Below, piece by piece: positions 55,806 through 64,000 of a stretch of DNA of 64,000 nt. The translations under genes were made by a program, and so were the position numbers. The first letter of the stretch is position 1, and each line of letters starts with the position of its first letter. The notes under the pieces were generated by a model. The model saw only the letters and a list, made by a program, of their open reading frames with translations, did no database searches and had not been told where the DNA came from. The DNA comes from Sinohyriopsis cumingii (Eukaryota > Mollusca > Bivalvia > Unionida > Unionidae): contig CM068838.1 in NCBI GenBank assembly GCA_028554795.2, forward strand, positions 127,817,428 through 127,881,427, read 5' to 3'.

Positions 55806-56685
55806 CTGTAGAGAATGGAAGAAAGTATTTAAGTGATACAAAATTTGTATAAACACAGTATATAACTATATGAAGCCTTATTGTCCAAATCATTTGTAAT
55901 GTTTGCGGATATAAAGGAATTGTTCGACGTGGCCAATTGATTTTCATATTGCTAAGCATCCACAGATCAAAACGGGTTCGTCTACAAAAAACTAAAAATA
56001 TCCTTTCAGTGAAAACTAAAACCGACTCAACCATTCCTCAAAGCCCACGCACTTGAAAGATGACGTGGATGACGATGATAATAAAGCAGCCAACACATAA
56101 CCCACGTTGAACGTGAATTTAAGTAAACGTCAACGCTACCGAGGCTTACCAATCGAGACGAACTGACAAGTCTTGTTTTAGGTAAAAGCTAAATCTTCTC
56201 ACATTGGAGCCTTTGTGTTTCTTAGGTTTCAATTATTATACCAGGAGTTAAAAGCACGGAAACATTATCATTCTATCTCTCCTAATGTTTTCAGTGAAGC
56301 AGTACTTCCATTTCATTTCCGCTACCAATGCACACAGGTGCCATTAAACGTTAATTCCGAAAGCGAAAATACTTCATACGTATGTGAACGAAAAGACAAG
56401 CGGTGCAAAGAGTTGTAGGGTTCATATCTGACGATACATAAAGAGTTTCTTCATATATCTGTCACATTTTGGATTTATTAAACTCCCCACGGAAAAGAAA
56501 GAAACATTTAATTGCATATGAAGTGTCAATGACCAAATATTATTGTCTTGCCCATGCCTCCATTTGTATGTAGCTTTAACTACTATGCGAAAACAGTACA
56601 ACACAGCACTCATTCATGTCCTGAAACTAATTTGGAACTTTTCACCCAATGCACATGAAAGATTTTTTTAGTCTAACAGTATGTA

Positions 56686-56735
<50 letters not shown>

Positions 56736-57244
56736 CCCTTATGACTGTATTCAGATGAGTTTTAATAGCTTGATCAGCAAGCGAACGTGTCTGCTGCGCT
56801 CTAATGCCTATATTCACGACTAAGCTCCATCTTTTTTGGGGTGATGTGTCTTTAGTCGAGATGGTATGTGGAGTTGGTGAGTGAAGGCAAAGCGATGACC
56901 AAAATGTGATGTAAATCGCAGAGTCGGGTTAGATTCCCTGCATGAGGCGTGTTGTAACTCTCTACACTGGATGATAATAGCATTTTTGCATGCAAGTTTA
57001 CTACATACCATCACGCATCTTCATGTAGGATTCATGGAAAACACGTTCTGCTGTTAAGTGTATATTTGTAAAACTTAAAATAGTAACTTCTGTATGCCTC
57101 AGTTTCAGTACGAGGATTATGCAGTTCCCATGTATCCAATGGATAGTTAATTACTAGGTTTCTAAGCGAGTGTATCTAAGATGGTTGCAGAAGATCACAA
57201 AACCCAGGATCGATTCTCAGCGGTGTATGAAATATAATTCTCTA
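55806..57244. other. Upstream of the BTB gene, nothing recognised
   Basis: The missing first exon of the BTB gene should lie here or beyond on the minus strand, but no convincing start plus donor in the required phase was seen. Contains (CA)n at 56692-56734. Confidence 0.5.
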
Positions 57245-57252
57245 CCTAACCC

Positions 57253-57509
57253 CAGTGGCGTCACTAGGGTTGGTGTCACCCAGTGCAGTAACTCATGGTG
57301 TCACCACCATGGACCTCCTTCCTGCACAAAAATTCAAAAACTGTGCAGTCATGTGCGGTAACTCATGGTGTTAGCTCCATGGACCGCCTCCTCCACACAA
57401 ATTCAAAACTTTTATAGACAGTCGTGTTGGTGTCACCCGCTCTGATGGTGTCGCACGGTGCGGTCCTCACCCCCACCCCCACCCCCGCACACCCCCAGTG
57501 ACGCCGCTG
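57253..57509. mobile_element. hAT-like MITE with 8-bp target duplication
   Basis: The left end is CAGTGGCGTCACTAGGG. The right end, reversed, is CAGCGGCGTCACTGGGG. The flanks are CCTAACCC (57245-57252) and CCTAACTC (57510-57517), an 8-bp duplication with one mismatch. The inside is non-coding, with repeated AACTCATGGTGT and CCATGGACC pieces. The CAGTGGCG terminus and 8-bp duplication are hAT-superfamily traits. Confidence 0.75.
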
Positions 57510-57606
57510 CCTAACTCTTTCTCTGCGTAATTTCGTTTCATATTATTAAGCACTCTGTGTTAACACCTTCTGCTCTGTTTGTTGAATATCTGTAACTAAC
57601 AATAAC

Positions 57607-57613
57607 CACACAC

Positions 57614-57653
<40 letters not shown>
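57607..57653. repeat. (CA)n microsatellite
   Basis: About 23 CA units with one CG interruption. Confidence 0.95.
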
Positions 57654-57656
<3 letters not shown>

Positions 57657-57936
57657 TCCGCAGTGGCCATGTATTTAGATGCGTTACTAGTAATTACTGG
57701 GTTGCCATGCGAGTTCCCGCTCCCACCCCTCCTCCGCTCGCCTAAGAAAAATATAACCCTATTGGAAAATATAAATGACATTAAATATGTACGTACATTA
57801 GACGCATATTTTTTTCCTTTAATTGGTCTTTGAAGTTTTCAGAGATTATTTGGCTGTTAAAGTCATTCAGACGACAAATTATACTACACAGCAAAGTTTG
57901 GGAGTTGAAGGGGAGACTACTCTGATTTTATTTTCA

Positions 57937-57939
<3 letters not shown>

Positions 57940-57972
<33 letters not shown>
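57940..57972. repeat. (AG)n microsatellite at a SINE end
   Basis: About 16 AG units directly abutting the 3' end of the minus-strand SINE at 57973-58276. Confidence 0.9.
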
Positions 57973-57979
<7 letters not shown>

Positions 57980-58276
57980 ATTGTTATCGCAGCTGTAACA
58001 ATTTTTCAGTCATGTTGCTACGACGTCTGCAGTGTGGCAGTTTATAGTGATATCTAGCACTGGAGAATCATGCCGCACACATGTAGCATGATGTCCCACC
58101 CAGTCAAATTATCCTGACACCAGGTCGACCAGTCCTAACACTAACCTCTTAATGCTGAGCGCCAATCGCGCAGCTGTTAGTACCATTTTTATAAGTTTTT
58201 GGTATGACTCGGCCGGGTTCGAACCTGCGACCTCCCGCATCCGACCGATCTAACCACTTGCACCACCGGAGCGACC
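57973..58276 (-). repeat. tRNA-derived SINE, near full length
   Basis: Same family as 33787-34095. The minus-strand head has a clear B-box region (GCAGGTTCGAACCC) and the body ends in CAGCTGCGATAACAATCC. Confidence 0.8.
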
Positions 58277-58869
58277 TTCAATATCAGTAGTTCGTACGTA
58301 ATATATAGTATGTATATAATAACGTATGTATATATTGCCAGCGAATCTGCAAGGTCACGCACAAGTATTCGATTCTTTGTACAATAAAGTGAATATGTCT
58401 TTATAAAATGATAAATGCGAATAGAAAGACGGATAGAAAGCAAAGTAGTTAGACATACTACTTTCAAACACGCAGAAGTGCGTGATACATGCATGTATAT
58501 ATGCGATTAATTTGAACAAACATCATATATGTTTAATGGATAAAATACCTAGGTTTGATAAATTTATACCGACATCCAATACCCTACCTGTATTAAGACT
58601 TGACTGTCGCCCGTAGCTCGAACTTGGTAGCTGCCCCAAGCAGCACAATAAGCATACGGATCTCGGTAGAGGCCAACATTTAAATCAGAATTAGACTATG
58701 ATATGTAACCTGTCTACAAAGAAGTGCGGCTTAAAGAGAGGCTGTCCTGAGACGTTCAGTGTTCTTTCTTATTACATAAAACTTTGACTGTGGCATGTCG
58801 TATTTGATTATCAATAAAACATTAAATCCTAATATTTCTAAATACCTTGCAAGTTGTTACAAAAACGGT

Positions 58870-59012
58870 AGAGGCGTACTAAGGTAAATGGCTCCCGGGG
58901 CGACGATGATGGCCCAAAGGGGTTTTGGCGCCCCAAAATCTTTGGCATCCGAGTCAATCGCCCCGTCCCCGCACCCCCCCCCCCCCGGAAAAAACCTCAC
59001 GCCACTACGTAC
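58870..59012. mobile_element. Possible hAT-like MITE
   Basis: The left end GTAGAGGCGTACTAAGG and the reversed right end CGTAGTGGCGTGAGG form an imperfect terminal inverted repeat of the same general type as 57253-57509. It is GC-rich with a 14-C run near 58976. No convincing target duplication. Confidence 0.4.
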
Positions 59013-59019
59013 TGAAAAA

Positions 59020-61075
59020 AAGACACGTAAACGCTACTAAAATGTGATTATCCATCCAACGAAATCTATCATCATATAAAGATCAGAGTCAATCCGGAAA
59101 ATATCTTTAAAAATGAACGCTAAATAAATTCTTTGTTGTCCACGGGACCCATTTGTTTGATTAAGCGACTGTATCGTGAAGTCCACTACTTTCGATTTCA
59201 ATTAGGTAACATATATCGAAATGACTTCATACAAATTGTTTAAGCAGAGACATTTTGCTTTGTCAAAACCCGTTTCTATAGTTGAACACACATTACATTG
59301 GATATATATATGGTCAAATTGTTTTCCTCATCTAAGACTGACTCGTGATCTAACTGTAATACCTGCCGCCATTGTAACCGCTGAAGTGGAATGATGGGGC
59401 GTGTTTGATTCGATTCATCTCTGTATCGGAGTGTTCTTTGTAACCAGTGTCTCTGGATCAGAAACAGGATACACAAACTAGCAAAGGCGATTATTGAGAT
59501 GGTAGATGACAAAGATGCCGTTGAATGTAATTAATGTTTGAGTTAATGTGCAATTCTACTATTAATCAAATTCAACACGTACCTTTGGCAACTTCAAGGA
59601 TGTTACATACGCACAAATTGGTAATTAGATTGGTACGAATATATTGAAATTTATGTCATTCATAAATGAATCTTTTCTTTTATCACTTGATATGAATTAC
59701 AAAATATGGAATATATATTGGATTTGATGTGCTTTTACGAAATTCTTCTTCACACACTCGATGAAATAAAATGACGACAATTTCATTTTTAGTTGTGTGA
59801 CTTAATATGCCATATATTTTTAAGTACGTCCGAGATTTTGTATCATTGGGTGAGAATCGTTGCAGTAACAACGAACATTGGGCACTGGCAAAGTACACAG
59901 TATGGTCGATATTGACCTGACAGGTGATAAGCATGTACCTCCTATTGTGTTCTGCACGAAGCATGCCACTGTCCCATAATGGGTTTGATGTCAAGGAGAG
60001 TTTTTTGTGCAGTTTCATTCCACGTATATTGCAAATGATAACATATGCCCATTATTGTGCTAACTGATTTCATCTTATGGAATTTTGAAATCAGAAACAA
60101 TTTACTGCAGGGAGGTTTTAGCTTTTATATCTTCTCTTTCATTACCTTCAATGTTAATATAACTAGGCAAACAACAATGAAAGATACGTGTTTTCTGTAC
60201 AGTCCACTTACTCTAGGATTTAGGATATTATTTGACTTACAAATGTAAAGCTTTCCAATTTTTGCGGGGTTGGGGTTGGGTTTTTGTGTGTTTTGGGGGT
60301 GTTTTTTAATTATAAAAAAACGAAAAACGAAAGCAAAATCGACATGAAGCTGTATTCAATCCTGCTGGCCATAAGTATAAATATGGTAAAAATCCTGATT
60401 GTCGAGTGTTTTGTGTTTCTGTCAGAAACTATATTTTTCCCAGATTCCACAGCTGGAACGGTTTGCTTTCGATCAAGCTTGTTGCACACAGCAAAAGGTA
60501 TTTCTTTGGTGAACATCAGAATATTTCGCCAGTGTTATTAATGGAGTATTTTGCTAAACGTTTTTCATTTCACATCGGGAAAGCATATCTCCACATAAAA
60601 GATACATTATTCATTATACAATCGAAATCAGTTTGTACGTGGTTTTATTAAACCTTATGGTCCTACAGATCTATCAAGACCCTAAAAGTTTTCAGGATAG
60701 CTTTATTTGTCTGGTAATCTTTTGGTCAATTCTGAATAATAACATAAATAAAAATAACTCAGTTTACTACAGTGCGAATCTTAAGCCAACTGAAACATGA
60801 TATAGAGTGCAAATTTCAAACCCGTACTTTATTGTTTCACTTCGACTCTGTCTTTAATTAAGTTTACTTAACTTACGGTCTTTTGATTCATCCAAAATGT
60901 TTCTCCCTCCATTTTTCTTGTTTGCACTCTTTCATGGTTGTGTTGAATAAATGATTCAAGTAAAAATTAAATAAAAGGCACACATAATTTTTTTTTATAA
61001 AAAAGCCAGGCCACTGCATTTAAAGTTTACTTAAGATTTATGTTGAGTTGGTTTGTATGTAAATAATAGTAGTTA
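59020..61075. other. Intergenic, no supported gene
   Basis: A minus-strand open frame (59276-59530) encodes a possible membrane span followed by basic residues. It has a stop just upstream and no acceptor, so it is not called. A plus-strand frame at 60343-60541 begins with a signal-peptide-like stretch, without further support. Confidence 0.5.
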
Positions 61076-61079
61076 ATAG

Positions 61080-61310
61080 GGGCACCCTAGGGACAATGGG
61101 AATTACCATTACAGACACCCCTGGGCAAATCTGGGGACTATGTAAATTTAACATGGAGAAAAATCGTGGGCAACTCTAGGGACAAGGGGAATTAGCATTA
61201 CATGGGAATAGAGTTTGGGTCTGTCTAGGGACAAGGGAAATTGAACATGGTCAATAGAGTTTGGGTCTGTCTAGGGACAAGGGGAATTGAATATGGGATT
61301 TTTTTTTTTT
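61080..61310 (+). repeat. ~46-bp degenerate tandem repeats at the edge of the virus-like block
   Basis: About five units share AGGGACAAGGGGAATT and GAGTTTGGGTCTGTCT pieces. The array ends in a T-run about 60 bases before the first gene's 3' signals. It may be part of the terminal region of the element that follows; the other end is outside the window. Confidence 0.6.
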
Positions 61311-61348
61311 AAATATTTTTTTAATAAAAGGGGGTAGGCAATGGAAAG

Positions 61349-61390
61349 TCATTCTCTTTTCGAGAAATATGGGTGGCCCTGAAAAGGGCC
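61349..61390 (-). terminator. Histone-type 3' stem-loop and downstream element (minus strand)
   Basis: On the minus strand AAA precedes GGCCCTTTTCAGGGCC (61375-61390), then ACCCA. This is an exact fit to the metazoan histone mRNA stem-loop: a 6-bp stem, TTTC loop and AAA/ACCCA flanks. About 10 bases on is CTCGAAAAGAGA (61354-61365), resembling the purine-rich histone downstream element bound by U7 snRNA. It lies 25 bases after the stop of the 76-aa minus-strand gene. Confidence 0.85.
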
Positions 61391-61414
61391 TTTGGGTTTA
61401 TGTTAATGTATCCA

Positions 61415-61645
61415 TTAACATAAAGGGTATTTGTGGCATCTTCTTGTCCTCAAGCTGCGTCTTACTCGAGGGCCATAAATTAGTGTTCTCTTGAGGCAAC
61501 CTTGTCTTTCCACGTACACTCTTCGTATCCACAGACTTGTGTCTGACTTGTCGACAATGGTCCACTTGGACCGGACATACATGAGCATGTCCGTCCTAAA
61601 CATCATGGAAGACACAAGGGTGGATGATTCGACTGTGGTCCACAT
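61415..61645 (-). CDS. Small basic protein of the virus-like element (76 aa), unknown function
   Basis: The frame starts at ATG 61645, about 50 bases downstream of a minus-strand TATA box (61690-61697), and ends at 61415. A histone-type stem-loop follows within 25 bases. The product is rich in R/K, especially after residue 40 (RRVYVER and VRRSLRTRR). It has no recognisable domain, signal peptide or membrane span. It is not a histone by sequence. It is called because promoter, start, stop and 3' processing signals are all correctly spaced. It is divergent from the gene at 61865. It could be a DNA-binding or virion-associated protein, but that is a guess from charge only. Confidence 0.5.
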   Translation of the reverse strand: MWTTVESSTLVSSMMFRTDMLMYVRSKWTIVDKSDTSLWIRRVYVERQGCLKRTLIYGPRVRRSLRTRRCHKYPLC

Positions 61646-61864
61646 CTTGAAGCGACGAGAACAGGTGAATCAATGCAGTGAACTGCGCTTATTTATAGGT
61701 AGAGGAAGGATTGAAACGGATTGAGTTCATTCACCAATCCGAACACGCGTTACAAAATTCAGTCAGCCCGCATGCAATCCGAAGAGAGCAGTCTGTGACG
61801 TCACATAGTCTATATAGATTCGCTAGCGCTTGTGTGCAGTCAATCTATGCGACAGTGATTCAAC
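61646..61864. promoter_or_regulatory. Divergent promoter with two TATA boxes
   Basis: About 220 bases between two start codons. The minus-strand TATAAATA is at 61690-61697, and the plus-strand TATATAG at 61811-61817 is 54 bases before its ATG. Both distances fit short 5' untranslated regions. The block includes TGACGTCA (61796-61803), a perfect CRE/ATF palindrome. Confidence 0.65.
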
Positions 61865-62442
61865 ATGACGGAAACTCAGAAAACGATCCATTGGGGTGCA
61901 TCAGCAGGGGAGACTGCCCAAGGGAACCCGGACTTACTTTCAGAAGAGGTACATTGGGATTTTGTGGATTTTCTTACCTCGCAAGAATTTGTTCCGGAAC
62001 CTTCGTTACCGTCTTCATCACCGCAAGTGGAGAATTTTAGACAGAGACAGAAAGAAGAATTGGAGAAATTTATACAACGACAAAAGGAAGCGGAACAAGC
62101 TTTTCTCCTACAGCTGCAGCAAGAAGAAGAGGTAAGAAAAAAAAAAAACAACAGCAACAACAGCAAGAAGAAGTAGCAGCAAAGAAACAAGAGGGTGAAA
62201 ATCAAACGGTCACGGTACTGTTGGACATTTTAGCGGAGTTAAGAAGTCTGAAACAAATGTATCAGACTTCTTTATTACGACGGAAGAGAATACGACCTTC
62301 CCGAGCTAAACACGTTAACCCTGTGACTAAGCCTACCGTACCACCCTTAGTGATTTCAACCCAATCATCATCAACATTACGCAGTCCAGAAGTAGGCCTT
62401 GGTCGTGGCAAAGGCTTACGGCAGTTAAAGTTGATTGCTTGA
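61865..62442 (+). pseudogene. Q/E-rich coiled-coil protein of the virus-like element, frameshifted at an A-run
   Basis: ATG 61865 follows a TATA box by 54 bases. The first frame gives an acidic N-terminus and a coiled-coil-like stretch (FRQRQKEELEKF, QLQQEEE), and stops at 62176 just after a 12-A run (62137-62148). A second frame continues without stop from the run to 62442: more Gln/Glu, a LLDILAELRSLKQMY helix, a basic RRKRIRPSRAKH segment and a Pro/Ser-rich tail. A histone stem-loop follows 26 bases after that second stop, so the whole span looks like one gene of about 190 codons. The break could be a sequencing indel, true decay or programmed slippage. GAGGTAAG at the same spot also resembles a splice donor. 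Product unknown. Confidence 0.55.
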
Positions 62443-62459
62443 ACTCACCCCTGCACCAA

Positions 62460-62507
62460 AATAAAAAGGCCCTTTTCAGGGCCACCCACGTCTCTCGAAA
62501 AGAGATA
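62460..62507 (+). terminator. Histone-type 3' stem-loop and downstream element (plus strand)
   Basis: AATAAAAAGG leads into GGCCCTTTTCAGGGCC (62468-62483) and ACCCA (62484-62488), identical to the histone mRNA stem-loop consensus. CTCTCGAAAAGAGATAG (62491-62507) follows. Stem, loop and the CTCGAAAAGAGA core match the minus-strand copy at 61349-61390 exactly. Confidence 0.85.
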
Positions 62508-62654
62508 GCCTTTCAATTTGCCAAAAACTCAAAAAAACAAAAACAAAAAAACCAACGCATTTTACCCCCTATAGTACGTGTCTTTGTATGAGTGCGTGAG
62601 TGTACGTTCTTATTTTAAAATCAAAACTCAAAGACACTTACCTTATATAATTAA

Positions 62655-62660
62655 TTTATT
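62655..62660 (-). terminator. Poly(A) signal of the zinc-knuckle gene
   Basis: AATAAA on the minus strand, 85 bases after the stop at 62745. Unlike its two neighbours, this gene has no histone stem-loop. Confidence 0.55.
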
Positions 62661-62744
62661 CTTTTATCCATTGTTACAATCCAATTCACAATTCACAACA
62701 CAACACTTTAATAAAAAGTTCATTGACTTCTTCTTTCTCCTTGT

Positions 62745-63191
62745 TTAGTCTCTCTGTTTTTTGAATTTCTTCACCGTCACACTCTTTTCTTCTTCTTCCT
62801 CCTCGCTTTCTTCCCTTCTTTTCTTCTCCTGTTTCTTTTTCTTCACCTGTCTGCTTTCTTCCTCTGAAGAATCCCTCTCTTCTTCTGAAGAATTCCTCTT
62901 TTCTTCTGACTCCTCTTGTTTCCTTTTTGGGCAATCTGGAGACCAATGTCCTTTTTCTTGACAATAATAACAGGTATCTTTACTTTTGTCTTTTTTAGTC
63001 CCTGTTTTTTTTCTTTTTTGACGGTCTGGACACTCTGAAGACCAATGCCCTTTCTTCTGACAGATATAGCAAGTATCTTGACTTTTATCTCGAAAGGAAG
63101 GAGAGTAGTCCGTGGGCTGGTCTGAAGAGAATTTTCTAATGACTCCTCGCAAAGCCCTGACGAAACGTTCGATTTGGCTAGTCTCTTCCAT
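62745..63191 (-). CDS. Acidic protein with two CCHC zinc knuckles (148 aa), virus-like element
   Basis: ATG 63191 lies about 60 bases downstream of a strong TATA box (63245-63254). The frame stays open further upstream, but that would start before the promoter. Two zinc knuckles are complete: C41-x2-C44-x4-H49-x4-C54 and C74-x2-C77-x4-H82-x4-C87. Basic linkers (RQKRKK, KRK) follow each, and residues 88-148 are a highly charged Glu/Ser/Lys tail. Such knuckles bind single-stranded nucleic acid in retroviral Gag, CNBP and viral proteins. No gag core, protease or reverse transcriptase accompanies it. It is divergent from the polymerase-like gene at 63326 and convergent with the gene at 61865. Likely role: nucleic-acid packaging or regulation, inferred from the motif only. 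Confidence 0.7.
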   Translation of the reverse strand: MEETSQIERFVRALRGVIRKFSSDQPTDYSPSFRDKSQDTCYICQKKGHWSSECPDRQKRKKTGTKKDKSKDTCYYCQEKGHWSPDCPKRKQEESEEKRNSSEEERDSSEEESRQVKKKKQEKKRREESEEEEEEKSVTVKKFKKQRD

Positions 63192-63325
63192 CGTTGTGCT
63201 CAGCTTGAGAGTGAAATGAATAGTGAAAGGACAAGACATACACCCTTTTATATACACTGGTCTGCCATGACTATAAATTAGTCTATGGTGATTAAACTTG
63301 AGTCATTTGACGTTTTTCACTCAAG
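63192..63325. promoter_or_regulatory. Short divergent promoter with paired TATA boxes
   Basis: 134 bases between two start codons hold TATATAAAAG on the minus strand (63245-63254) and TATAAAT on the plus strand (63272-63278). The boxes are only 18 bases apart. The plus box is 54 bases before its ATG, the same distance as for the gene at 61865. Confidence 0.65.
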
Positions 63326-64000
63326 ATGAAACGATCCTATTCATTTGAGAAGAAAGAAGAAGAAGAAAGTAAGAGGCAGAAACGTGATCTATCGCCTCGT
63401 ACCAGGGCTGAAATCTTGGCACAAATTCATGCCAGTGATTTTGAAGAGGACATGAGTGAACCAGAATCCGAACCCTCTAAACCAAGTTCACCACCCTTAG
63501 TCAACCCTGAAAAATACTATTCCATTCGAGAGACGGAAAAGCGCTCCTCTAGAAAATTTAGAACCACGGCTTACAAATACACGGTGAAGTTTAAAGATTT
63601 CAAGGCTGAAGTGCCGTTAGAGAAAGCAGAAGTGTTTATCACTGGGGTGTGGGATTCTTTGCTCACCGCACTCAAGCGACAATGTCAACCCAAAGAAGAC
63701 GATCGCTTGAGACTTTCCATACAACACGACGGTTTGAAATCCCCTGTTTGGATCGAGTTTAGCAGACCCGCAGAACTAACCCCTTCCAAAGTCATGGACA
63801 AGATTCAACACGTACAACAATCTAATGATCAGTTTGACATCACCGATGGTAAAGCCACACTGGACATGACCCACGTCTCTCCTCCTCAAGGGACTGGACG
63901 CAAAAAGATGTTATTGGTGGACGACCTTCGCAACACCAAAACAAGTCTCGTCCGAATTAACAACCCTCAAGACCAGATGTGTTTAGCCCGTGTCATCGTG
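63326..64000 (+). CDS. N-terminal part of a Maverick/adintovirus-like DNA polymerase B protein (partial)
   Basis: Open for 225 codons from ATG 63326 and runs off the window. Residues 1-25 are charged with a KRQKR nuclear-localisation-like patch. An acidic, Pro/Ser-rich linker follows to about 60. A conserved-looking domain comes next (LRLSIQHDGLKSPVWIEF, SNDQF, MTHVSPPQGTGRK), then SLVRINNPQDQMCLARVIV. This series (LQH...L, QSNDQF, THV...P-G-GRK, then a hydrophobic-R-I-x-N-x-x-D-x-x-C-x-A-R-A/V-I-V segment) is what I know from the N-termini of protein-primed family B DNA polymerases in Maverick/Polinton and adintovirus-like elements. Exonuclease and polymerase motifs, if present, lie beyond 64000. 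It is an endogenous element copy and its integrity cannot be judged. Confidence 0.6.
   Translation, partial: MKRSYSFEKKEEEESKRQKRDLSPRTRAEILAQIHASDFEEDMSEPESEPSKPSSPPLVNPEKYYSIRETEKRSSRKFRTTAYKYTVKFKDFKAEVPLEKAEVFITGVWDSLLTALKRQCQPKEDDRLRLSIQHDGLKSPVWIEFSRPAELTPSKVMDKIQHVQQSNDQFDITDGKATLDMTHVSPPQGTGRKKMLLVDDLRNTKTSLVRINNPQDQMCLARVIV

Noticed and set aside
61491-61724. Plus-strand 77-codon frame opposite the small basic gene.
   Set aside because: It has no promoter or 3' signal on that strand and overlaps the promoter region. The minus-strand frame has TATA box, start, stop and stem-loop in order.
62460-62507. Idea that the stem-loops mark a host histone gene cluster.
   Set aside because: No histone fold sequence (H1, H2A, H2B, H3 or H4) is readable in any frame between the signals on either strand.
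62686-62964. Basic R/K/E-rich minus-strand frame overlapping the zinc-knuckle gene.
   Set aside because: It is an alternative frame of the same low-complexity GAA/AGA-rich tail. The knuckle frame has motifs, a promoter and a start.

Overview
This looks like nuclear DNA of a lophotrochozoan animal, most likely a mollusc and possibly a bivalve. It is AT-rich and intron-rich. It is full of (TA)n, (CATA)n, (CA)n and (GA)n microsatellites and recently homogenised minisatellites. It also carries tRNA-derived SINEs (several copies of one family, plus tails of a V-domain-like family with an AAC-rich end), decayed RTE-like and LTR retroelements, and hAT-like MITEs. I cannot name the species. Most long open frames here are repeat read-through; few are genes.

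Main host feature: a plus-strand tandem cluster of four small receptor genes at 7173-8519 (A), 13202-16835 (B), 29615-30661 (C) and 42669-44862 (D). Each has a signal-peptide exon, one 33-36 codon exon holding a six-cysteine module (two such exons in B), and a last exon with a stalk, one membrane span and a short cytoplasmic tail. All internal junctions are phase 1. The cysteine spacing C-x12-C-x2-C-x3-C-x4-C-x3-C and an EYFD-like core closely resemble the single TNF-receptor module of BCMA/TACI. The tails carry PxQxT-like (TRAF-binding-like) segments. I read this as a lineage-specific expansion of BCMA/TACI-like TNFR-superfamily receptors that arose by gene and exon duplication.

Between these genes lie minisatellites (40, 57, 46, 38, 45, 34 and 36 bp periods), SINEs, an RTE-like pseudogene (19290-20400) and one doubtful two-exon small gene (26961-27691). 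From 47 to 50 kb are a second RTE-like fragment and a broken LTR retrotransposon with a tRNA-Pro-type primer binding site and gag remnants. At 53863-55805 (minus strand) is a BTB-BACK-PHR gene of the BTBD1/2/3/6 type with two apparent frameshifts in its PHR domain and no visible first exon. A hAT-like MITE with an 8-bp target duplication lies at 57253-57509.

The last 2.7 kb (about 61.3-64.0 kb) has a different character: compact, intron-poor and virus-like. Two divergent gene pairs share short promoters with good TATA boxes. The genes encode a small basic protein, a Q/E-rich coiled-coil protein with an A-run frameshift, an acidic two-zinc-knuckle protein, and the N-terminal part of a large protein resembling the start of protein-primed DNA polymerase B proteins of Maverick/Polinton/adintovirus-like elements. 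It runs off the window. Two of these non-histone genes end in a perfect metazoan histone-mRNA 3' stem-loop followed by the same purine-rich downstream element. That suggests the element borrows the host's S-phase histone mRNA 3'-end processing. This and the BCMA-like cluster are the two signals I find most interesting.
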